Shown here piece by piece: positions 48,301 to 60,300 of a stretch of 64,000 nt of DNA (the stretch's first letter is position 1; the number at the start of each line of letters is the position of its first letter). Both the position numbers and the translations under genes were made by a program. This DNA is from Siphonodentalium dalli. Taxonomy: Eukaryota; Mollusca; Scaphopoda; Gadilida; Siphonodentaliidae. The stretch spans positions 39,110,426 through 39,174,425 of the forward strand of contig CP136064.1 of the NCBI GenBank assembly GCA_032622095.1, written 5' to 3'. The notes beneath the pieces are model-generated. The model was not told where the DNA came from. It made no database searches and worked only from the letters and a program-made list of their open reading frames with translations.

Positions 48301-51300
48301 ACATGCTTCATATTTTAGCGTGGTTTTAGGTAAGAAAAAAGTAAATGCAGGAAGGAATTAAAAGATATATATCTATCACTGCCTCAACAACCGAAAAAAA
48401 AAGAGCGAAAAACTGTTCGTGAATTTATTTTTTAAAATAAGAGCTTTTATTAACCCTTTACCCAACAAACCGGCCAAAACCGGCCAAATAAAGCTGCAAC
48501 AGCCTAAAATATCTTCGGTCTGTCTCAATAGAACCATACAAATATGGATATCATTGGAACCGGCTCATTGACCACATTGTGATGGTTACAGTTATGCCCT
48601 GTGCCAACGCATTCTCTTATATATGCGAGTCGACCATAGGTCGCCTCGCATATATAAGAGAATGCATTGGCCTAAAAACAATTCTTTTTTTAACACTTTT
48701 TACCATTTTTTCTTACATTCTTTAACAAATTTATAATTTTTAATGTGTTAAGCCAATGCATTCTCTTATATATGCGAGGCGACCTATGGTCGACTCGCAT
48801 ATATAAGAGAATGCATTGGCACAGGGCCCTTCTGTTGGGTAAAGGGTTAAAATGATAAAAGTAAACTGAGTTATTTCTTTGGATATAATTTATTCCATGG
48901 GAGTCACTATACATAGATGTTGATTGTAATGAAACCTTGGTCTAGTTTGAACGAGACTGACTATCTTTTATCTGTTTTTTTATTTTTCAGGAACATACAT
49001 TCCAAAGAAGGAAGTTGTAGTAGAGGAAACTGTCAGGGCCTCTGTGATTAGACCAAATCAAGCTATCCGCCTCCGTGCTCGAAAGGAATGCACCGCCAGA
49101 GACGGTGCTGAACGCGTGACTGGTGAAGAGTGGATGGTGAAGAAAACTGGTGCTTATCTTCCCGGCGCTCATGAAGAAGTCGTCGATATAGTCAATGCCT
49201 ATGTTCTCACAGATAAAAATGCCCTCCATATGCGTGCGATCAGAACATTTAAAGATGATTTTGGTGTCGTACGAAAGAATGGAGAGGAATGGCTCATCAC
49301 TATGGGTGATACCGAGACACACATCCCAAATGTCTATGAAGAGGTAAGCCACATAAAGTCTTACTTGTTTCCTTAGGATGTAGAAATTTAACCCTTTCTA
49401 TACTAAATGGATTCTCCCATTCAATTATAAATGTATACGTCAGAACAGTCTATTAATCATTAGGAGGGGTATTCAGGTAATAAATACAGACAAACGACTG
49501 AAAAACAGATAATACAAGAGCAGAATGATTCATATTCATTGGTGGGAAATGTTCAGATAAGTTCAACAAACGAAATTTGTGGTATGTACAGAAATCTCGA
49601 AGTGCGAAATGTTTCTTCTAGTGTTAACAATATGTTTCTCGTTGTACAAGAAAGCACGGATCATTTTGCATGTGTAGGTTCCCATGATTACCGATTCTTT
49701 ATCCAATCTGGGCAAATTTGGTCAGCCCTGCCAATAGTCACCCAAATGAAATTACATTAAATAGTTATCTGTTCACCACATGAAAATAGTGTCAAAATCA
49801 AAATGGAAAGCTCATTTGCTACGGTATTATTTGATAATTTCTTCTTTCTTATAGGTTGTGGGAGTTGTGAACATTACTACCCTGACAAACAGACAGTACA
49901 TTGTTATCCTTGATCCAGTGGACGCATCGGGGAAACCACAACTGGGACAAAAGAAATTAGTCAAGGTGAGACCAAGACATAGGCTTACATCATAAATCAG
50001 ATATTCTTTCATCATTTCTCCTGAGTGAAGTGATGTCTACAGAATGATGGTATTTTCAGTCAACAAAATGTAAAATATGGAGAGCAGATACATATGGGGA
50101 GCAGATCGATACATATGAAGTAACATGGATTAGCTGGATTTTGAACTGACAGCGGGTAGAATTAGTCGATTAAAATAAAATTTGGTGTGATTTGAATGCG
50201 ATTGTTGATGGCGCCAATAATTTTATTTTCGCCTTCCACAGTTCAATGGAACATTTTTATTGGATGATCCTGTAATTCGGAGTTTTTGTCTATAAACAAA
50301 TGGTTCTGTAACATTTCTGATGTTTGTTTACATAACAAAGCATACAAACATGACAATAACATACAATGTATGCAATAGTTATGATTGGTATAAGAACAAT
50401 ATCTGTCTATTATATAATATTCTTTCTGTTTATGGCGGTTTTAGCGGATGTGACTTTTAACAGCTATATCCACCACCAAGGCTGCCCATATCTTTAATGG
50501 GAATAATGTTTTTGAATTATTGTGCTTCCTTTTTCACCTTGCACTCTTCTTTATACAGGGTGAGAAATCCTTCTTCTTAATGCCAGGAGAGAAACTAGAA
50601 AAAGGAATACAGAATATCTATGTTCTTGGTGAAGATGAGGGTCTTGTCATGAGAGCAACCGAATCATTCAAAATTGGGGTGAGTATTTTGTTGTGGTTGT
50701 TTTTATGAAATATTAATATTACATAATTGTATTAAATTGAAAAATTAAAAGAAGATTTTCCATACTCCCAATTCCATTCATTTTGAAGTAATTGTCCTCT
50801 TGTCTACCAAAGAATGCCTGCTCCAAGAGCTCCTACCATATATGTGAAAATGCAGCATGAAAACACCGACATGGTGAAAGTTATAAATATTTATCGAAAC
50901 TGAACAGAAGGGAAAAAGAAACAAAAATAATGTTAATTTCAGTCCATAGATTCTTCCCAGACCAGAAGATGATGCCTAAGCAGAATGAGGTCCCCAGAGG
51001 GTGAATTTGGTGATGCTAGCCAGCTGTTCTGAAAATGAACACTTGAAAAATTAGCATTGACCTTGAGAATCTAAAAACTCCAGTGCAATGATTAACATCA
51101 CTTTAAAAATGTTCGAGAAAACATTTGTTGCATGCTGACCTATTGCTAAAGACTGGGATTTCAAGACAAAAGGAAAAAAAATAAATATATTTTTGTGTCT
51201 GAAATATTAATTTTAAATGGTATATATGTTTTTCATTTGAACAGGCTGAGGAGAGATTGCCTGGTGACAAGTGGATGATCAGAGGACCAATAGAGTATGT

Positions 51301-54300
51301 TCCGCCAGTTCAGGTGGAGGTCGTCACGAAGAGACGTGCTGTCCCATTAGACGAGAATGAGGGTATCTATGTCAGGGACATCAAAACTGGAAAGGTATTA
51401 TTACTATTCAATTACCATCATAAGATAGATGCACTTTATTTAGTCATAGGTCATAGGGAGCCTCGCATATATAAGAGAATACTTTGGCCAAATGATATTT
51501 AGATTGACCTTGTAAGCCAGTGCATTCTCTTATATATGGAAGACTCACATATAAAAGAGAATGCATTGACACAGGATATTTAATGCTGCACCAGCACAGC
51601 TCCCATCATGAAAGGGTTAATTACTTATGAAATACTGTAGCAAAGTGGGTTGGATTATTTTTCGGGCACTGCACAGTGTCATTTAATCCTACTCTAATGT
51701 ATACTTTTATAACTGAGTGAGAAAATCATTTAGTAAAGAAATGGTTAACTTTTGTTTATACCACGATCGCCTATCTTACTATATAAATAAAGCCATCTGT
51801 TTATACCACGATCGCCTATCTTACTATATAAATAAAGCCATCTGTTTAAATTTTACATATATTCAACACCTGTTGATTAAACGTGCCTACTGTTGATTAA
51901 ACTTCGCAGAGTGAATTAAACTTTCTCCATACAATTTGAACGGAAAAGTGTTTATCCATCGCATTGTAAAGATCGTGGCATAAACTTCGCAGAGTGGATT
52001 AAACTTTCTCCATACAATTTGAACGGAAAAGTGTTGATCCATCGCATTGTAAAGATCGTGGCATAAACAAAATATACGCATAGTGTTTCTGAATAACAAA
52101 TTTAATCCACTCGTGGGATTGGCGATTTACACCACTCGCTGAAGCTCGTGGTGTAAATCGCCAATCCCACTCGTGGATTAAATTTGTTATTCAGAAACAC
52201 TATGCGTATATTCTATATATATATCACCTGATAGCAAGCCTGACAATCTGCATGAAGAAGTTTCTATAGAAATTTTATAATAAAGAAACTTTCCAGAGAA
52301 GATGAGGTCTAAGCAGAATGAGGTCCCCAGAGGGTGAATTGAGTGATGCTACCCCACATAGCGGGCTAGCATCACCAAATTCACCCTGTGGACCTCATTC
52401 TGCAAACAAACCTTGAAATAGTGTGTCTGTCATTTGCAGAATGAGGTTCCCAGAGGGTGAATTTAGTGATGCTACCCCACATAGCGGGCTAGCATCACCA
52501 AATTCACCCTGTGGGAACCTCATTCTGCTAGGTGTAAGCAGAATGAGGTCCCCAGAGGGTGAATTTGGTGATGCTAGCACGATATTGCGGGGTAGCATCA
52601 CTAAATTCACCCTCTGGGGACCTCATTCTGCAAATGACAGACACACTATTTCAAGGCTTGATAGGATGTTCTCGCCGAGAGCTTTCCGGTGAATGGCAAC
52701 AAACCATATTTCCGACTAAATCCTGAAAAAATACCCATAATTCTGCTGTGGTTAAGTGGTCAATTACTTTGGGCATTACTGTAATAAATTACTGGGGACT
52801 TTACTCTATATTAATTTTGTATGGTTAAAATATATAAATGTTCAAATATATAAATTGTTGACACATTCAACATAACGACCATTCTGTTGATAGGTTCGCA
52901 GTATCCAGGGTGAAACATATATGTTGAGTCAAGATGAGGAATTGTGGGCGAAGGAACTACCACCTGTTGTTGAGAATCTCTTGATGGCTGGAAAAGATCC
53001 ACTTGCCGATAGAAGCGACAGGAAACCGGCAACAGAACATAAGGCCCGCGATAAGACGAAGGTTATTTCATTCAGAGTTCCTCATAATGCTGCTGTACAG
53101 ATCTATGACTACAAAGAAAAAAAAGCCAGGTACCACGTTCATCCTTGTCCTCATGATGGCATTTTGATATTGATGTTATCTGTTTTCCACATCAGCACAT
53201 ATGAAAAAGACAGAATTTTTGTGTGGAAACAGTATGCATACAGAAAAATTATGAGATAATTCAACTATGAAATTATATGATACTAGGGGATTGTCCGTCA
53301 AAATGACGGGGTGGCTAACATGACAACAAACGGTGTGCAGAATTTGGCTTTGGTGTTTTCTAATGATGGATACCCTCTGAAACCACATTAGTCTTCAATA
53401 AAACACATATCAGTAAAAATATCACCTTAATAATGTTTGGGAAACATGTTATACATGTGTATCTCAGGTCATCTTGTAACGGTGGGCCTGAAATTTTGCG
53501 TGCCGTATTCTAAGATGTGACACGTGACATGGTCGAAATTTGGGCACAATTGGACATGGGGCTGATATATTTTTAGAAGCGTGAAAATTGTTACAGATAC
53601 ACACACATGCACAAACACTTGGCTTTTATATAGATAGATTAGTTGGTGTTGTCACATTGCATAGAATTGAATAGAATTTATTGAGCTACATAACAATTGA
53701 CATTTGTTGCTCATGACAACAATACATCACATTCGAGTGAACAGATCAGAACAGAATGCAATTGTTTAATTTCCAGGGTTGTATTTGGACCAGAACTAGT
53801 CATGCTTGGACCAGACGAGCAGTTCACTCAGCTCAGCTTGTCGGGTGGCAAACCGAAAAAGCCAAATGTGATCAAATCCCTGTGTCTGCTGCTCGGACCA
53901 GACTTCTGTACTGATATCATCACCGTGGAGACCGCCGATCATGCCAGACTCCAACTCCAACTCTCCTACAATTGGTAAGTTTCATCTTTAAAATATGTAG
54001 TTAATTCCAGCTAAAGACCGTACATAATTCTATATAATCAGCTGCTATAGATCAAAAGAATTTTTTTCAAATTTCAATGATCATTCTTTAGGTTTAACTC
54101 TTTCCGTACTAAATACTCCTTGCTGAGTAGTTATACCTTAGGAACTGTTCAGATAATAAGTTCAACAAACGACCATAGCTTGTTGGACTTATTATCTGAA
54201 CATTTCCCTCCAATAAATTGGACTCCTTCTGCACTTCTATTATTGTTGTCTGCTTATTTTTCATGAAAACCCCTCAAATGAACAAGAGACCATTCCAATG

Positions 54301-57300
54301 TATACTTTTTATACAATAATTGCCTCTGTTAGTGTATGTATAACACTTATTTTGTAAATTTCATCTTTATGCCTTACTGTGGGCATAAATTTCTACTGTG
54401 GGTGTAAATTTTCAAATGCCATTTCATGGTTTGAACATTTATAACCATAGTAGAACTACACAGTTTACAAAATAGTTCTTCATCTGTTAAAATTGGAAGT
54501 TAATAAGATATCAATTAAATATGATGAAAATTGCCTGCATTTCAATTAAACATAGCTTTTTCCTCTTATATGAACTAGGAAATATATAAATTGGAATTTC
54601 AAGTGACTGATCGATGGCTTAGAAACAGGCTGACGTCATGACAAAAAAGTGTGCATTCACCACGCGTGACGCTCATTCCTTAACCCTTTACCCAACAGAA
54701 GGGCCCTGTGCCAATGCATTCTCTTATATATGCGAGTCGACCATAGGTCGCCTCGCATATATAAGAGAATGCATTGGCTTAACACATTAAAAATTATAAA
54801 ATTGTTAAAGAATGTAAGAAAAAATGGTAAAAAGTGTTAAAAAAAATATTTTTTGTAGGCCAATGCATTCTCTTATATATGCGAGGCGACCTATGGTCGA
54901 CTCGCATATATAAGAGAATGCATTGGCACAGGGCTAACTGTAACTATCACAATGTGGTCAAGGAGCCGGTTCCAATGATATCCATATTTGTATGGTTCTA
55001 TTGAGACAGACCGAAGATATTTTAGGCTGTTGAAGCTTTATTTGGCCGGTTTTGGCCGGTTTGTTGGGTAAAGGGTTAATAGCGTCTAGGTGATGATACA
55101 AATTAAAAGTAAACATCGGAGTAGTTGAATTCACAGAACAAATCAAAACTAACAATGATGGCATAAACAAAATACACCTGTAGTAGCCAAGAGTACCAAA
55201 TTTTCACCACTGGTAGTATTGTGGTTAAGGCCACAATTCAGTCCTTCCCACGAGGAAAGCATAGCGAGTGCATTTATTTGCCCCTGCAATTCAGAAGACG
55301 GCTGCAATAATTATTGCACCCATAATATAATCGTAATTAAGTTGGGTTTTTCTCAAACAAAATGTCATTGTGGGATAGACCTCTGTCCAGTTACACTTTT
55401 ATTAGCCCATAATTGAACTGAGGGAAAGGATCGAAATTAACCTTAAAATAGTGCAATATTGAATCAACGATTACAGTCACCATATGTATTTTGACAAAAG
55501 GGACGAGGGCAAATTTTAGCTCCGGGGAATTGAAAATATTACGAGTGTGTACGAGTGTGAGAGCAATAGCTCCCATCTCCTCGGAAGGACTGACAATTCC
55601 TCTCGTGGTGAATTTTTTTTACTCTCGGCTACTATGGGTGTGTTCTATATATAACTGGGTGGGCGAATCCGTTCAGTATAGAAATGGCTAACTCAAATTC
55701 ATGAGTCGGGATCAAGCTCAGTGGCACTTGGATGCTCTGAATTACTAGTATAATGTATCATGTAAATTTAGCCAACACAATAAAACAGATGCGATGCACA
55801 CATCAGAGCACTGATTATGACAATTGCTGCATACAATATTGCCCAAAATAATCGAATCCTTAACCACATCAGAATTATGGGTAACTTTTCAGGATTTAGT
55901 CAGAAATGTGGCTTGTTGCCATTCATCGGAAAGCTCTCATTGAGAGCTTTCCTATGAATGGCAACAAGCCATATTTCCGACTAAATCCTGAAAAGTTACC
56001 CATAATTCTGCTGTGGTTAAGGAGTCGATTATTTAGGGCATTACTGTAATTGAGTAATAAATTGTCACTCTGTTTTTATAAGGTTTCGTGGAGTGTCTTA
56101 TAATGAATTTCATTTTTATAGGCATTTCGAGGTGAAAACAAAATCTGTTGAAGAATCCTCCAAACTATTCAGTGTTCCTGATTTTGTTGGTGATGCATGC
56201 AAGGCCATAGCTTCCCGAATCAGAGGTGCTGTCGCTCAAGTCCAGTTTGATGATTTCCACAAGGTAATATACTTTTCAAAATGTTGTTCCAGGTTGAACT
56301 AGGTTGATGATTGGTATGTTATGACAGAGAAAATGTCATCGCAGGCCTAAAAGAAGCCGCTGTTTGTTTCATGTCACATTTATTGATTTAAGTATGCTTA
56401 TGGAGGTTTTGGATCAAGTAATACATAGAATCTACAATTAGTCCAAAGTTATAGCGACATTTACAAAACTCATCCAATAAATTAGATCTGGACCTCTGGA
56501 GACGAGTTGTAGATCCTCTATTTATTATATTGCAAATTATTGTTGTGAGTAGGCAGGTTTATTATTAACCCTTTGTATACTAAATACTCATTGACGAGTA
56601 GTTATCCTATAGGAAATGTTCAGATAAGTTTAACCCTTTCTATACTAAATACTCATAGACAAGTAATCCCATATGAAATGTTCAGATAATTAGTTCTGAA
56701 TATTTCCCTCCAATGAATAATAGACCATTCCACTGTATACATCTATAACTGACTGGAAGAATCCATTTAGTATAGAGAGGGTTATGTAGTTCTCTTGACA
56801 GGCTGGTTACCGGTATCTGTCTTGACAGGCTAGTTATCTGTCTTGACAGGCTGGTTATCTGTCTTGACAGGCTGGTTATCTTTGAGATGGTCATGTTCGC
56901 TAACAATCTGCATGCTTCTAGTTTCTTCTAACAACACTAAGACCAAACAGTTAATGTTTGTTTGACAGGCACTATGTTGTGTCTATCGGTGAGAAATCAG
57001 TGTTCTCTTTATCTTCATTTCTTATTTCTGATGACATCCTTAGATGTAGTCTAATCATTTAACTTTGTATATAATGTATAGAGAAGGGAAATTAATATCA
57101 TTAACCCTTTGAGTGCCAGGGGCCGATATTATCGGGCATAAACCTACACAATAAGTATGTTGAAGGAATACGGTCCTGAAAAAACAATATTATTCTCTTT
57201 CAATATACCGATAATATATATATAAAATGTCCATTGGGCGCATATAATCTAATATTCGGCCGCCAATCGTTATTTTTATAACGATTAAAAAAAATTCCGA

Positions 57301-60300
57301 AGTTAGCCGAACATTTTGTTGTAGACGAAGTCACGTGATCATCAGCCCGATCACGTGATTGTCACATGTAAACAGAAGCATAGCACGTGATCGATCACGT
57401 GGTAACTCATTGACAACGCATAGATACGCGACGGCGGTATTTTAAGTTTGCATGTAGTCGATCGCAGCAAAACGTCGCCGAAAACATCGCCTTTCTCGTA
57501 ATTAAATGTCTTTATCGTGTTATTATTACTATTATTATATGTATCGCGATGTGTTGTTACTATAAAGCCATGCCCGTATATTATTCAGTTTTGCGCGCAT
57601 TTATCTATATAAACGGGTGCTCGTGTTAATATATATTTTTTCGTTACCGGAATAGTCCAAGTTATATTATATATGCATATCAAGATTGCATATATACGCG
57701 AAGACTTGCACAGTTATTAGGCAATTATCATCTTGTAAACATTCCAATTTCCAGATGCCATTAGTCGTGTGTCAATAAAGAGCGTTTCGTTTTAATTTAT
57801 CGTAACGCGGTAAAACAACACAAAATTGGTTTATTGCTGTCGGATTTAATCAATTATAATCAAGTCATTCATTACCAATATGATATGATAAGTTTATTTT
57901 TCCTTGGTTATGAATCATGTATATATTTGGGCAATATGGTGTTTATATATATTTCGGAATATTGCTTCCCCCACCCCATAACAATCTAGCCGACTGTCAC
58001 TGATGGAAATTAACTGCATCTATGCATGGTTATTGGCCTATAAAATTAGCACTCTAGCGATGCGGTCTATTGAATATCCAGGTCATAAATCGACCTCAAT
58101 GTGTCAATTACGCATAACAATAGGGTTTAAAAATATATAAATGTTCGCCGTGGTTCGTTTAAACATCCAATCATATATAACACCTTTTGAAGGAGGGATA
58201 ATAATCCGGTTTAATATGGAATCACATATTCAAGTGCTCTTTATTCGCAATATATCGTAATAGTGAACGCTCTTTATTGCGTCAAGGTAAAGGGACTCGA
58301 CTTAGAACAGTTGTTCTAGTGATTGTTTACTGATTACAACAATACAGGTCAATACATGTACATGAACTTCCGATATGCATGCTTTATATATCCTTCCATC
58401 ATTGTCATAGCAATTTCCGCTTTATTAAACTCTTTTTATTCGTACCATATTAGGAAAACTCTTAACGTGAACGCTCTTTATTGAGCCAGGGTGAAGGAAA
58501 TGGGGACTCGACTAGTTGTCATCGTGAATTATTCATCAACATACTCCCCACTTTAACTGCAATTGTATGAATTCGTAACCATGACTGACTCGTCAAATTA
58601 AACGCTCTTTATTTGGTATATGTAATCGGTTTCTGATTTTGCGCAACGGGTTTCCCACAGAAATCCCGCCAAATATCACGTATACGAACATCGTTTGGAA
58701 ATGAATACAGCATATGCCTAACTGGGAGTCACTAGAATGAATGAATGATTGTAAATACGGGACACTCGGGGCATATATACGGAAAATTAAAACAACATCG
58801 CGAACACGCACCCGAATAAAGTTCACATGCCGGCTCGTGTTTTTATAAGCTTTATACGAAAGTGTTATCTACCCCGCTCAATCGTCCTCTATATTTTTTG
58901 TCAAAACAATACCGTAACTTTCCAAACAGCACTTAAGACAAATCACAAGTGAAGATAACTCACCGCGTGATGACAATTCACCATGTGTACACAATGCTAT
59001 TGATATGCCCCGCAGTAATTCCATTACACTCACGCGCTGATGTCGATTCCGGATTTTCCATCGCCATATAGGTAGACATAATTAACTCCGACTCTGATTC
59101 CCTGTTTTTAATTAGTTTACCTCGCTTGACGTCATGCGAGGTTTTGCGACGGAGATAGCCGACAACCGGTGGTGGTATTATTTATTTATTTCTCGGCTTA
59201 TTTATTACGCGATTTTTATGGGACTTGGATCATTGTGATCACAATAGGGGTGGCTTTCCGATAGAGTTTTGTGGTTTCATGAGGATAGTAATCCTTTAAA
59301 GAATATAATAAAATATATTAAAATTGGAAAAATTGGAGAAAAAAAAAAATGAAAAAAAAATTGTTAAGCCAATGCATTCTCTTATATATGCGAGGCGACC
59401 TATGGTCGACTCGCATATATAAGAGAATGCATTGGCACAGGGTATATGGGTTGATACAAAAATCGGACCTGGCACTCAAAGGGTTAAGAAGAATAATGAA
59501 AAAATTTCTCGCAAAAATAAACAGAATTGTTATAAAAATCATGAAATATATTGCAAGTTACCCTTCTCCCCAACACAAAAGATTAACGAGGCCCTTATAA
59601 TCAGTGAGGTATTGCCCATAAAACAAAATATGCCTGACATGACCATAATACTTGCCTTGGTTAATGAGATTATAAACAAATCACTTCTATTTTTAGTATT
59701 CTGCCAAAATCATCAAGTTATCTGTGTTTGGATTTGTTGAGGATGAGAAGGTTCGATACACGCTTGCATTTCCAGTTATTTAACAAATTGCGAGTGTTTG
59801 TTCTTCTAACCAAACTAATAGCATTTGAGCTGATGCAATCGTTTACTGGTAGATAGATGTCTTGTGTTGTATCTTTAACTCTTTCAGTACCAGGTCCGAT
59901 TTTTGTATCAACCCATATATACCCTGTGCCAATGCATTCTCTTATATATGCGAGTCGACCATAGGTCGCCTCGCATAAATAAGAGAATGCATTGGCCTAA
60001 CAATTTTTCATCATTTGTTATTATTTTTTACATTTTTTTCCAATTTTAATATTCTTTAACCGACTTATTTTGTAGGTTTAGTGCCAGGGAATCTTACGTT
60101 TTTCATGGGCATCAAAATTATTACTATGAATACTTGGTGATAGTTTTGAGTTATAACATGCCCTAAGGTTTTATCCAGTTTGTTTTTAAATTCGCTATAG
60201 CATGCTTAAGCATACCCCAAACAAATTCAACCCAAAAAAATATTAAAAAAACAAAACAATTTAAAAAAAAAAATTTAGGGCTGATTTTACAGACCGTAAA

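Noticed and set aside
53129-53259. Reading on of exon 8 past 53129
   Set aside because: The MVP homology stops at KKAR and resumes at 53777; GTACCA at 53130 is a usable donor.
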